The position numbers were made by a program, and so were the translations under genes. This document shows, piece by piece, positions 34,009 through 46,190 of a DNA stretch of 64,000 bases (the stretch's first letter is position 1; each line of letters begins with the position of its first letter). The notes under the pieces were generated by a model, which did no database searches, had not been told where the DNA came from, and saw nothing but the letters and a program-made list of their open reading frames with translations. This stretch comes from Perilla frutescens (Eukaryota > Streptophyta > Magnoliopsida > Lamiales > Lamiaceae): contig BRKX01000011.1 in the NCBI GenBank assembly GCA_026008535.1, positions 44,624,183 through 44,688,182 of the forward strand, given 5' to 3'.

Positions 34009-35156
34009 TCAAACGGCAACCCCGGGTCTGCATCTCACTCCCATTTTCTCCATATGACCGTAGAAGGTCTTAGCTGGAAGGCTCTTCGTGAATGGATCAG
34101 CTAAATTGTCCTCCGATGCAATCTTGACCATTGCCACATCTCCTCTCTTAACGATTTCTCGTATAAGATGGTACTTTCTCTCTATGTGTTTACTTGCCTT
34201 ATGGGCTCTGGATTCCTTCGAATTTGCCACTGCACCCGAGTTATCACAATATACTGTGATACTCTTACGCAAATCAGTTACCACGCTCAAGTCCAACAAG
34301 AAGCTCTTGAGCCAGACGACCTATTTTGCAGCCTCAGAGGCAGCTACATATTCGGCCTCCATGGTGGAATCCGCAATGCATTTCTGCTTTATGCTCTTCC
34401 ATGCAATGGCTACGCCTTCCAAGGTAAACACATAGCCTGAGGTAGATTTACTCTGATCTTTATCAGATTGAAAATCTGAGTCCATGTAACCCAAAGGCAC
34501 AAGACTATCAGAGTGGTATACCAGCATATAATCTCGAGTTCTTTTCAGGTACTTGAGTATATTCTTAACCGCAGTCTAGTGACCTTGTCCAGGGTTAGAT
34601 TAATATCTGCTTACCATGCCGAATGCATAGCATATATCAGGTCTAGTGCATAGCATAGCATACATGAGGCTTCCCACAGCCGAAGCATATGGAACACCCT
34701 TCATCTCATCTATCTCAGCCTGTGTGTGGGGACACATCTCCTTGGATAGATGAATTCCATGCCTGAAAGGTATAAAACCTTTCTTGGAATCCTGCATGTT
34801 AAACCTAGCTAGCACTATGTCGATATATTTCGCTTGGGATAAGCACAATATCCTTTTCTGGCGATCTCGAATTATCTTGATGCCAAGGATGTCTTCGGCT
34901 TCTCCTAGATCTTTCATATCGAACTGCTTGGACAACCACACCCTCATGTTAGATAATACTTTCTTACTGTTTCCAATAAGTAAGATATCATCAACATATA
35001 GCACAAGGAAAGCCACCGCGTTTCCGTCACTCTTCTTGTACACACAGCTCTCATCCGGACATTGCACGAATCCATAGGACTGGATAACCTCGTCAAATCA
35101 GATGTTCTAAGACCTTGACGTCTGCTTAAGTCCATAAATGGATCTCTTAATGATGT
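34009..35156 (-). pseudogene. pol: copia reverse transcriptase (C-terminal part) and RNase H
   Basis: All pieces lie in one minus-strand frame. IKRSIYGLKQ (about 35140) leads into FDEVIQSYGF, then VLYVDDILLIGNSKKV with the RT catalytic Asp pair, then FDMKDLGEAEDILGI and VPYASAVGSLMYAMLCTRPD. RNase H follows: GYMDSDFQSDKDQSKSTSGY, STMEAEYVAASEA, VYCDNSGAVANSKES and KHIERKYHLIREIV, ending DPFTKSLPAKTFYG and a stop at 34009. Only nonsense codons break the frame: two in the SRS.NI.FDE stretch near 35095-35107, then RY.SNPGQGH. near 34597 and 34573, and AAK.VVWL near 34318. There are no frameshifts in about 1.1 kb. The missing 5' part means it cannot be functional. Confidence 0.85.
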
Positions 35157-35259
35157 GACCCGGGACTAAATGACCAACGAGACACAAAAGACGCGGAAGC
35201 TAGGAAAGAAACTACGTCGGTACGAAAGGATTCTATACTCGAAAACTAGACGACTAAGA

Positions 35260-38200
35260 ATGCCAAGAGGAAGACCAAGAAATGTGAACTTGGCGGTACC
35301 GGAAGTACCGAATATTTCACAGGGTCAGGGACCACAAATTGAAATGGAGTTCAGACGCCATAATCCCCCAACTTTCAATGGAGAAGGGGATCCACTCACA
35401 GCCGAACGTTGGGTTCGAGCACTTGAAAAGATATTTGGGTTTTTGCATTGTAGTGATAAAGAAATGGTGGCATGTGCCCTGTATCAACTTGTGGATGATG
35501 CAGATTTCTGGTGGGAGTCAGTTCGAAGGACAATCTCTGATGCAGATTGGGAAGTGTTCACATGGGAGAACTTTAAGACAATCTTATATCAAAAGTACAT
35601 ACCGGCTCATTATCAGCATCAGAAGGCTAATGAATTCTGGAATCTCAAATAGGGGAGCAAATCAGTCGCAGAATATGATTTGCAGTTTAATAGGTTATCT
35701 CGATATGCACCACAGACCGTAGACACAGAAGCAAAGAGGATTGAAAAATTTCGCATGGGTTTGAAACCGGAAATAGGCACTGCATTGATCGGAAAGGATG
35801 AAGTAAACTATGGTCAAATATTGAGTTGGGCACTTAGTATTGAGGCAATGCAAGGAACACCAAAGGCTTCACCATCTCAACCAGTAGTTGGGGATCAGAA
35901 GGGAAAACGGAAGTGGGATGGACCACAACGAGGTTATCAAGGGAAGAATTTTCAGCATAACTATCAAGGAGGAAGGAACTTTGGACCAAGACCTGCAGGG
36001 CAAGTGAATGTTGCACCAAAATCTCAGGGCTATCAAGGGAATTCACCATTGTGTGCAACTTGTAACAGATATCACTTTGGACCATGTGTCCAATGCTATC
36101 GATGTGGTCGACAGGGGCATTATGCTAATAAATGTCAACAAAATTTGGGGATGCAAGATCAGTAGCAGCAGAGGCCACAGTTCAGACAGGGCATGAGAAA
36201 TATGAGACCACAAAGTGGAGGAGGTCGAGGGAATAACAACAACAATAGAAGTAATCCCAAACCTCAGCAAAATCAGAATCAAGGTCCTCGTGCACCACAA
36301 CAAGCCAGAGCGTATGTTCTTAACTAGCAAGAGGCAGCTGGAAACCTTGGAAATTTGGCAGGTATGATTAGTTTGAGCAATGTACCTGTGCTTGCTTTAT
36401 TTGATACTGGAGCTTCACATTCTTTTATATGTAGAGATGCATGTAAACGTCTTAATCTAGAGCTAGAATTAGCAGGAGAAGCCCTAGCAGTAAGCATTCC
36501 TTCAGGGCAAACACTTTTAGCCGATTGTGTTTGTAAGAACTTAGACTTGGTAGTAGGTGAAAAGAATTTCACAACTGATCTCTATGCTCTTGAGATGCGG
36601 GACTTTGACATTATATTTGGGATGGATTGGCTAACAAAGAAGAGTGCAACAATAAGCTGCCACGAGAGAGAGATAATATTTCAGAAGCCAGACGAGGAAG
36701 AAGTGAAGTTTTATGGAGCAAAAATGGGAAATATAATTCCCATCATTACAACATTAAAGGCTGTAAAGTTGTTATAAAAAAGAGACTGCCAGGCGTTTCT
36801 AGTAAACCTTGTAAGCAAGAAAGAATAAGGTTTAACAGTGGGTCAAGTACCAGTGGTACGGGAATATGAAGATGTATTTCCAAACGATTTGCCAGGTCTG
36901 CCGCCAGACAGACAAGTAGAGTTCATCATAGACCTAGAATCGGAAGGAGCACCGGTATCCAAAGCCCCATATCGTTTAGCACCGAATGAGTTACAAGAGT
37001 TAAAGGTGCAACTGGAGGGATTATTGGAATTAGGTTTTATAAGACCCAGTGTATCGCCTTGGGGAGCACCGATCCTGTTCGTCAAAAAGAATGATGGTAC
37101 TATGAGGATGTGCATTGATTATCGGGAATTAAACAAGTTGACAGTGAAGAACAAGTATCCACTTCCGAGGATAGATGATCTCTTCGATCAATTATCAGGT
37201 GCAAAAATCTTTTCCAAGATTGATCTACGATCTGGGTATCATCAAGTTAAGGTAAGAAAAGATGACATACCCCAGACTACATTCCGAACAAGATATGGCC
37301 ACTATGAGTTTCTAGTGTTGCCTTTTGGGTTAACAAATGCACCTGCAGTCTTTATGGATTTAATGAATCGAGTTTTCCATGAATATTTGGATAAGTTTGT
37401 GTTGGTCTTTATTGACGACATACTGATCTACTCGAGAAATGAAGAAGAACACGATAAACACTTGAGACTAGTGTTAGAAACACTAAAGAGAGAAAAATTA
37501 TATGCCAAATTCAGCAAGTGTGAATTTTGGCTAAATGAAGTAATGTTTCTCGGGCACATTGTGTCAGCAGAAGGTATCAAGGTGGATCCTGCAAAGGTTG
37601 AGGCAGTGAAGAAGTGGAAATCACCAACCAACATTTATGAGCTAAGAAGTTTCCTCGGTTTAGCAGGATATTACCGGAAGTTCATTAAAGATTTTTCAAA
37701 GATAGCAAGGCCAATGACACAACTTTTGAGGAAGAAGGTCAAGTTTGAGTGGACTGATGCGTGTGAACAGAGTTTTCAGGAACTAAAGATAAGATTAACA
37801 ACTGTACCAGTCCTAACCTTGCCAGAAGAAGTAGAAGAATTCGTGATATACACTGACGCGTCTAAATTGGGTTTAGGATGCGTGCTGATGCAAAATGGGA
37901 AGGTGGTAGCATATGCTTCACGACAATTAAGACCTCATGAACTGAACTACCCAACCCATGATTTAGAGCTTGTCGCCGTTATACATACACTCAAGATTTG
38001 GAGACATTATCTTTATGGGGTGAAATGCGAGATTTACACTGACCATAAGAGTTTGAAGTATATCTTCGAACAGAAAGAGCTTAATATGAGGCAGAGAAGA
38101 TGGTTAGAGTTAGTGAAAGATTATGACTGCACGATACACTACCATCCCGGGAAAGCAAATGTAGTAGCCGACGCATTAAGCAGAAAGAAACAAGGAGTGA

Positions 38201-39756
38201 TGGGATATCTACTCATAAATAAGGAGGAACTTGTGAGAGAAATAGAAAAGATGGAATTAGAGTTGGTGTTTGCACCATGCTCTACAACAAGTGTGATAGC
38301 CGCAGTGGTAGCCAAGCCAGAACTATGATTAAGAATCATAGAAGCTCAGCAAAAAGATGAACGATTGGAGAAGATAAGACAAAGAGTCAAAGCGAGCGAA
38401 CCGAAAGAATTTAAGGAAGATAATGACGGAGCTTTAATGTTCCGTGACAGATTATGTGTCCCCAGTGATGACACATTGAAGCAAGAAATTAAGAGAGAGG
38501 CTCATAATACTCCTTACATGGCACATCCAGGCAGCACAAAGCTATACAAGGACCTGAAATGATATTTCTGGTGGAATAATATGAAAAGGGAGATAGCCAC
38601 ATTTGTGGAGAGATGTTTAACATGCCAGCAAGTGAAAGCGGTACATCAATGACCTTCGGGGTTATTGCAGCCGTTGGAAATTCCAGAATGGAAATGGGAG
38701 CATATAACGATCGATTTTGTAGTAGGCTTACCGGGATCAGCGAAAGGAAACTCATCAATCTGGGTCATTGTAGATCGATTGACTAAATCAGCACATTTCA
38801 TGCCAATCAAAACAACAACGGAATTAAGCAAGTTGGTGTAAATTTATGTGAAGGAGATTGTTCGACTACATGGAATTCCAGTTTCTATCACGTCAGATCG
38901 TGATACTCGCTTCACATCAAGGTTTTGGAAGAGTCTTCAAGAAGCAATGGGAACGAAGCTGAACTTCAGCACTGCTTTTCATCCTCAAACAGATGGTCAA
39001 TCAGAGAGGACGATACAAATTCTGGAGGACATGCTACGAGGAGTTGTGTTGGACGGAAACACAAGTTGGGAAGATGTTTTACCTTTGGTGAAGTTCGCTT
39101 ATAACAACAGCTACCAATCAACTATAAAGATGGCACCATATGAAGCCTTGTATGGTCGCAAATGCAGATCGCCCTTATACTGGGATGAAGTTGGAGAAAG
39201 AAAATTTTTGGGTCCAGAGATCGTACAAACCACTGTTAAGATGATCGACCAAATTCGAGCAAGAATGAAAGAAGCACAAGACAGACAGAAGGCTTATGCA
39301 GACAAGCGCAGGACAAACCTAGAGTTCCAAGTTGGTGAAAAGGTTTTCTTAAAGGTATCTCCAACACGGGGTGTTGTGAGATTCGGAAAACAAGGCAAAC
39401 TGAGACCAAGATTTATTGGGCCATTCGAGATACTAGAAAGAATTGGTGAGGTTGCTTATTGATTAGCTCTACCATCGGACTTGTCACAAGTTCACGATGT
39501 ATATCATGTTTCAATGCTTAGAAAATACGTGTTTGACCCAGAATACGTTGTCAAAGAAAGTGAGTTAGGTCTACGTTCCGATATGACGTACGAGGAAAAA
39601 CCTCACGAAATTCTTGATAGAAAAGTTCAAGTCCTAAGAAATAAGCAAATTCCATTGTTGCTTGTGCAATGGAATCGCCAAGATCGAACTGAAGCAACAT
39701 GGGAACTAGAAAGCAAAATGAGACAGCAATATCCTGAGTTATTCGAAGGTACGTGA
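35260..39756 (+). pseudogene. gag-pol: Ty3/gypsy gag-pol polyprotein, ten nonsense codons
   Basis: A single frame of 1,498 codons starting MPRGRPRNVN. Gag is roughly residues 25-290, with zinc knuckle CYRCGRQGHYANKC at 279-292 and a second Cys motif (CATCNRYHFGPC) before it. Protease has LFDTGASHSF with the Asp at 382. RT has FIDDILIYS with Asp 719 and 720. RNase H has YTDASKLGLG. Integrase has the HH-CC finger, then Asp 1152, Asp 1213 and Glu 1249 (DX35E). The C-terminal chromodomain-like end includes LLVQWNRQDRTEATWELE. The frame is never shifted, but stops interrupt it at 35650, 36163, 36325, 36775, 36826, 38326, 38560, 38650, 38839 and 39460. Most fall where related elements would have Gln or Arg. 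The 5' part of the element is lost, so there is no promoter of its own upstream. Confidence 0.9.
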
Positions 39757-39775
39757 ATTTCGGGATGAAATTCTT

Positions 39776-39790
39776 TTAAGAGGGGAGGAG
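39776..39790 (+). promoter_or_regulatory. Polypurine tract of the gypsy element
   Basis: TTAAGAGGGGAGGAG immediately before the TGTAATACCCC start of the 3' LTR. Confidence 0.8.
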
Positions 39791-40872
39791 TGTAATACCC
39801 CAAAAATTTTATTATCTAAATTTAATTAGGAATATATAAATAGCATATGCCAAGCATAAGGATAATCTAGGAAAGAAAAATGGACTCTTCTAGGTCACAT
39901 TTTTAGGTGATGTGTGTCCATTGAGTGTGTTAGAAATACCCTTAAAACATTCCTGTATTTAATTTAGAGCCCTAGATATGAATTTAGCTTGAATATTCAA
40001 ATTTTAATTATTAAAAACACACACACACACATATATATATGTATATATCTTTTGTGATGATTTTACTCAAACACATCAGCATAAATTTACGTATTCAATC
40101 TCATGGGAAAAATATATAATTATGTGGCAATAGTGTATATTATAAATACATACCTTTTCTCATATACAAGATAAGATATACATTTATAGATATAATTAAA
40201 AAAATTAAAATTAGAGAGAAGAAAACCTATTCACTATGTGTCGTACATTAATTATAAGTAGTATAGGTGTCTCCATTATAGATTAAGTAGGCATGACTCT
40301 TATATTTTTAAATTAAAATATTGAGGATATATATACTAATAGTTTAATCAAATTCAGATTTCATTAAACTTAACCACTCAAAATATATCTGTAGGGCGTA
40401 AGTTTTCGTTCAAAAAAAAAACAAAATAGGGTTCATTCGATCGATTTTTTTTTCAGGTATGGAATTTTCGTTTGATGATTTATTGCACATAACTCATGCA
40501 TAAATTAATCAAGTATCACGATTTTTCAATTATGAACATGTTTATGAACTGATTTTGATTTCAAATTCTTTATCTGCTTAACCTATATCATATAATTTGT
40601 AAACATATTTCAATTTCCAATAATGTAATGAACCTCAACCATTCGAAATAAATCAATTGGAATTAAAGTATAAAAATAATAATAAGATTTATTTGCTTAA
40701 ATTTATTTGGGGTAAAATTTTTCATATAATAATTGTGGGTAGTGGTTGATCTAAAAATAATAATAATAAATAAATAATAGGTTATGAAGTTTTATTACAT
40801 GTTCGGATTATTATTTTTAGATTACCCTAGAATTTATGTACTCATCTCTTCCCAAATTTGAATTGTAGATAT

Positions 40873-40913
<41 letters not shown>

Positions 40914-42195
40914 ATTTGTGTAAATATTATTTTACTAAAGCCACTTCTATGAAAATATGATATATGCATATATAGGTTTACATATTACTTATTACTTTAA
41001 AATATGTACCCAAGTCTTTAGTAGAGTTAAATAATAAATTTACTAGTTAGAGAAATATATGTTAACATGTAGAATAAATGTGTAAATTAATTAGGTAGTC
41101 TTACATTGGAATTTAAAATTTTAACTTTTAACCCTTGATTGTTTTGGCGGCAGTATGTTAAATTACAAGTACAGCCTATCAATTCAGCCTAAGTTTTATT
41201 TGAATTTTCTATTTAACCGAACACTCATAAATTAATTATTTAGGATCATAAATCTTAGATTTTTGGATGTATTAGAATTATAATTGACCTAAATGATTTA
41301 TTTGAAATTATTTTGATACTAGGTGCGGCCCAATTAGGACCCTCGTCCACTTTGTGATTCTCTGCTCGATTATACGTGCTCATTGTTATCAGGTGGGCTA
41401 TTATATCTTTGCAAATTGTATCTTTCGAGTTATTAAGCTCTGCTTTGTTAAAATTGCATATGTGACTATCTGTGCTAAATATTTACGTGCTACTGTATGT
41501 TGTCGGAGTCTCATATACCAGCGCTGTGTCAATGTGAATAGCTACAGTATGCTTGCATTATTTGTCATGCCCTACTCCTTGTCGGTGAGACTAAAATGAA
41601 ACACATGTGGGTTACACCCATTGGGTATACTTGGTCATACTCAACTTTACGCATAGTGATGTAGTACGGGTTGCGGGCAGTGACTGGTTACCCTCTTAAG
41701 CGCTTCACGATAAAATGTTTTGGTGAACTTAGGTTGCTTTAAATTTTGAAACCTCTTAAGCTTCACTACCTGCATGAACACAGATAGATTACTTTAACAA
41801 AATGATTTGCATAACTTGAATTGTAATAATTTGCCCACTGAGTGCACTAGTACTCAGCCCAAATATTTTCAAATATTTTTCAGGTCAATAGGCTGGCGCG
41901 TGGAGGTGACGATGCTGAGAAATGGGCTTTTGTTGTTTATATATTTTCCCATTGTCTCTTTTTGTTAAATATTCTGTTGATAATGAGATCTCCGCGCTTG
42001 TAATATTCTTTTGTTAAACACTAAGAGTTCTGATCTTGGTGTTATGATTATGTATATATTATTATACAGCATGTTTTATTATTCTGAGTCTTCTGTTGAG
42101 ATTTTATTAATCAGGTTACCCCATTTCTTTCCCGCTTCTTAATTCCAACCTCCGTGGCGTCCATTTCCACGGTCTTCCGGGACCGGGACGCTACA
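39791..42195 (+). repeat. 3' LTR of the gypsy element
   Basis: 2,405 bp from TGTAATACCCC to GGGACGCTACA. It contains a (TA)n run at 40876-40908. No second copy occurs in the window, so age cannot be estimated. Confidence 0.8.
40876..40908. repeat. (TA)n microsatellite
   Basis: Sixteen or so TA units inside the gypsy LTR. Confidence 0.9.
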
Positions 42196-42924
42196 ATTAG
42201 TCAAGGCGTATTTGTCTTGTGGACAGAGGTCCCCTCAACCCGGAAATCTGGAGTCTTCATCAATTTGCAGTTTGTTCATTTCAATTCAGTTTCGTTTATT
42301 TATTTTCTACTCATTTCTGTTTCTTGTACTTTTCATATTGTTTATTCCAGAAACTTTGCAATACTGAACAATATCTGCTCTATTTAATTTGTTTTCACAG
42401 TATTTGAAATTAGATTTTAAATTTTAGTTGCCACTTGCCATGGTAGCTCTAACGTATGATTCTTTCTAAATTCACCTTATATTTTGTAGCTCTGAAACTA
42501 ACAATGATCATCTCGAAATTTATCTAAGATATTATCACTGTATCACATACGTTTATCGCTTGAATTTAACGCGCATTTAAATGATTGTGTAATCATGCTG
42601 ATGCTAACACGTTTTCAAAAGATTACACTTATTTGTCTCTATTGTAATCCAGACACAGTTCGATCGTACGGTCACTTACTTGAAAATTGAAGTTTTGTAT
42701 TGTATTTACGTGGGACTTGGACCATTGAATATGATTTATTACTCCGGAATTAACATAAGTGAATTAATTCATAAGATACATGAGTATATATTAAATCGCC
42801 AAGTTTTCTGTGCATCATGGTGTATAGATCGGCCCATCAGACGACCCGGTCCGACTCGCCCCCAAAAAAAATCGCCACCCATAGTACCATTTTGAACACT
42901 AAATAGTACAATTTCATGTTTTTT

Positions 42925-43205
42925 TGTATTTTTTTTTTTGTTTATTTTGTGTTTTTTCGGAGGTGTTTTTAGGGGGTTTATTTTGTGTTTTTTAGGGGGT
43001 TTTTTTTTTGGATTTATTTTGTGTTTTTTGGAGTTTATTTTGTATTTTTTAGGGTTTTTTTTTGTGTTTTTTAGGGTTTCTTGGGGGGTATTTTTAGGGG
43101 TTTATTTTGTGTTTTTTAGGGTTTTTGGGGAGTTTTTTAGAAGTTTATTTTGTGTTTTTTAGGGTTTTTTTGGAGGGTGTTTTTAGGGGTTTGTTTTGTG
43201 TTTTT
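42925..43205 (+). repeat. T/G-rich degenerate minisatellite
   Basis: Repeats of roughly 20-35 bp built from TTTATTTTGTGTTTTTTAGGG with variable G runs (about ten units). Some units contain TTTAGGG, but the spacing is irregular, so it is not a telomere tract. Confidence 0.8.
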
Positions 43206-44139
43206 AAATATTAATTAGTTCCATTTTAGGATATAAATTCATATTGATTTTAAATAAATTAAATCAATTCATTTAAATTTTAGGATTCACTAACTTTATT
43301 TTTAGGATATAAATCAATTTATTTTAAAAAACAAAAGAAGAAAATTGAAAATCAGAAAAAAAAAATTGAAAAATACGCCCAGAGAAAATAATAAAAAAAT
43401 AAAAACTGAACAGTGACGAGCGCGTGATACACACGCGCCGCGCGTGGGTGCCATGCGCCCGTCGAATGGCTGCCGCATGTGGGGTGTTGTGCACGAAAAC
43501 CAGCCCATATTAATTCGAGTGATATTATTGGGAAGGATTTCGAATGTCATCTTGTAGATGGGTCAGAAATCCATCAAATTAACTCACAAAGAGCTAGCAA
43601 AAGAAATAAAAATAACTGCAAAGGAGTTTTTAAGATTGCATATAAATTATAAAATAAATTCATCTAAGCAACATCAATTGATTTATTACATATGAAGTAT
43701 CTCAAGTTCAAATCTCATCTATAAAAGTCGGGTTGATTCCACATAGTTGTTTAGTTCGATTCCTTCACAGAACAAGGGAAGAAGTGAAATGAAAAAAAGA
43801 AGATGAGAAAAGATAAAAGCCTCCTACAAACAAAAGGATAAGATTAAGACTCCCACAAATGGCATAAGAAGTTCTAGTCGTGCAATATTACGAAGTTTAG
43901 CAATTAATCTGTTTTTTACATAAATTTGTGACATGATTCAGTCAAAGTAGCAAATAATTACTAAGTTATCGTGTAATTTTGGCGCAATCTATATGTAAAG
44001 ATTAATCGCATTCAAATACTACAAAATGTAATTTTCAACATCCGACAAAATGAGCTGTTAACACGAATACACTGAAAGCGTCGATCTTCTTTTATGTAGG
44101 CACAAAAATATATTCTTTCGTTAATTTTATTTTATGGTT

Positions 44140-44140
<1 letters not shown>

Positions 44141-44184
<44 letters not shown>
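44141..44184. repeat. (AG)n microsatellite
   Basis: About 22 uninterrupted dinucleotide units. Confidence 0.95.
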
Positions 44185-44187
<3 letters not shown>

Positions 44188-45397
44188 CAGGCTGTTTGAC
44201 TTTTAAGGTGGGTTCACCCTTCATGTTAATTTGTATGGGGAAGATTATTAATTATGTTAATTTGTATGGGAAGATTATTAATTAATTAAATGTAATATTA
44301 ATAATGAGATGAGAATGACAGATACCTATATATTTTTTAATTTATTTATTTAATTATATACACGCAACCCATATACATAATACATCCAATTAATTGAAGT
44401 CAGTATAACTTCAAAAAATTCCACAGTTCTTAATGCTACGAATAGTATAAGCAATTCCATGCCTATTTCGACATTTCAATTGAATATAATATTTGAGCTC
44501 AAAAATTTTCGGAGATTTGGGTATTCATCGTGCTTTATGTTATATCTTATGACATTATAGGTATTGAATTTTATTCAGCTAGTGATATGTTATAAATATT
44601 TTAGGTCAGTCGATCATTATCTTATAATATACTAACATTGTTTTGTAGTTGGGATGTGATAGATCAATTAATCAAACCTATGGATGGAGTCGATCTATTT
44701 TCTAATATTTCAATTTATGACCAAATTAGTGAATCACTAAGAAATACAAAAATATATAAATAAAATGATTTGGATCCAACTTGATAAATAAATGGAATAA
44801 TTCAATAAAACGTTAAACAAGGCATATAAATTAAATAAATGTTAACTTAAAATTAAATCATTGCAAACCATCATGGCCTTAGCAATACTTTGCTAGTATT
44901 ATGGCCTTAGCAATATTTCAAATTTTTTGTTAGATTGGTTTTTCCTTTTGCTATTAAATCTAAAACCAAAGCAAGATTTCAGTTTATAAAGCTTTGAAGC
45001 CACAATTATCCGTGTAAAAAAAAACACGTTTCATTTTGGGTTGAATTAATCTGATTTGATTTGTTCAATTTTGTTAACGTAGAAACCTCATGTAATAATA
45101 TATATGTAATTAAGTATCGCAGAAGGGCAAATTTGTCATTGGAAGTATAAAATTAAAAGGAAACATAAATGTAAAAGGTCGGGTAGATAGCGTACAGTTT
45201 TGTCTCATTTTCCAACCATCCGCGCCATCATACGGTCCAACATTCGTCGAAACGAGCCTGAGAATATATTATATATGGTCCATGTGATTAAATGATGTGT
45301 GTATTTTATAGATAGGTAACTGATGATTTTATTCAGTTTTATTCAAAGTTATAACACAATATATATGAAATAAGAGTTCGAATATTTTTGTCCCTTT

Positions 45398-46190
45398 GGG
45401 GATGGTCTAGTAGTGTTATTTTGAGATCAAAGGTTTCAAATTTGAATCTCACCACCAACGTTATTAGGTGTGAGTCTGTCACACTTGATCTGTCACAGGG
45501 CAGGTGTGATTTTGCAGGCTATTACACCCCTGTTACTTCCCCTGTTTGGTTTGCAAGCTATTACATTTACCTTGTGGTTTGCAGGCTATTACACCCCTGT
45601 GTGGTTTGCAGGCTATTACACCCCTGTGTGGTTTGCAGGCTATTACACAGGAGCGGCTAGATGTGATTTACCTTTTGGTTTGCAGGCTATTACACAGGGC
45701 AGGTGTGATTTTGCAGGCTATTACACAGGGGCCGTCATGAGTGATTTACCTTCTCTGTGTGATCTGCAGGCTATCACACAGGGGCGAGGTTTACCTGGCT
45801 TGCCAAGTGTAACTTACCTCCCCTGCAAGGGCTATTACACTGGGGCGGCCAGGTGTGACACAAGGGCTATTACACAGGAGCGGCCATGTGTGATTTACCT
45901 CTCATGTGTGGTTTGCAGGCTATTACACAAGGAAGGGGTTTACCTGACTTGCCAAGTGTAGTTTAATTTACCTCCCCTGCAACACAAGGGCGAGGTTTAC
46001 CTGGCCTGCCAAGTGTGGTTTACCTTCCCTGTGTGGTTTGCAGGCTATTACACAGGGACGAGATTTACTCAGTGCGCACTTCGGTAAAAAAGAGTGGTCT
46101 GCCAAGTGTGGTTTACCTCCCCTGTGTGGTTTGCAGACTATTACACAGGGCCAAGATTTACACAGTGCGCACTTCGATAAAAAAAATTGA
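45398..46190 (+). mobile_element. SINE-like element with internal minisatellite expansion
   Basis: The start, GGGGATGGTCTAGTAGTG, then GGTTTCAAATTTGAATCTC about 40 bp on, resembles the A and B boxes of a tRNA-derived pol III promoter. The element at 51104 has the same layout. The body (45515-46160) is a run of variable repeats of GTGTGGTTTGCAGGCTATTA plus CACAGGG, interleaved with GAGGTTTACCTGGC and TGCCAAGTGTGGTTTACC. The right end repeats CAGTGCGCACTTCGRTAAAA and stops in an A-rich tail at about 46190. An open frame of 163 codons at 45470-45961 is only a translation of the repeat. SINE assignment rests on the box-like sequences and the A tail. Confidence 0.5.

Larger units (their letters stand above)
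32681..35160 (-). mobile_element. Ty1/copia element, 3' part only (minus strand)
   Basis: The 3' LTR (32681-33933), the adjacent polypurine tract and the C-terminal reverse transcriptase and RNase H are present. Gag, protease, integrase, most of the RT and the 5' LTR are missing. The break at about 35160 adjoins the start of a plus-strand gypsy element that is also truncated at its 5' side. Confidence 0.85.
35162..42195 (+). mobile_element. Ty3/gypsy chromovirus (Tekay/Del-like), 5' LTR missing
   Basis: Gag-pol (35260-39756), polypurine tract (about 39776-39790) and 3' LTR (39791-42195) are present. The 5' LTR and primer site are absent, and the element starts abruptly beside the truncated copia. 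The domain order gag, protease, RT, RNase H, integrase, chromodomain-like C terminus and the TGTAATACCCC LTR start fit the Tekay/Del branch of chromoviruses. That lineage call is inference from memory of the family. Confidence 0.85.
42196..45397. other. Intergenic DNA with a T-rich minisatellite and a GA microsatellite
   Basis: No gene is supported. The first 230 bp after the gypsy LTR (GTGGACAGAGGTCCCCTC and a pyrimidine-rich stretch) may be a fragment of another LTR, but there is no second copy. A small GC-rich patch lies at 43415-43500, in contrast to its surroundings. Confidence 0.5.

Noticed and set aside
42938..43162. Phe/Gly-rich frame
   Set aside because: Translation of the T/G-rich minisatellite.
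42925..43205. Possible interstitial telomere tract
   Set aside because: TTTAGGG occurs only inside longer irregular units and not as a continuous heptamer array.
43415..43500. GC-rich patch considered as a Helitron 3' hairpin
   Set aside because: No CTRR end after a hairpin and no matching TC start could be placed.
45470..45961. 163-codon frame with LLH/CRLLH repeats
   Set aside because: Translation of the tandem repeat inside the SINE-like element.
45515..46160. CRISPR-like regular repeat
   Set aside because: A plant nuclear context, with variable unit lengths and no constant repeat with unique spacers.
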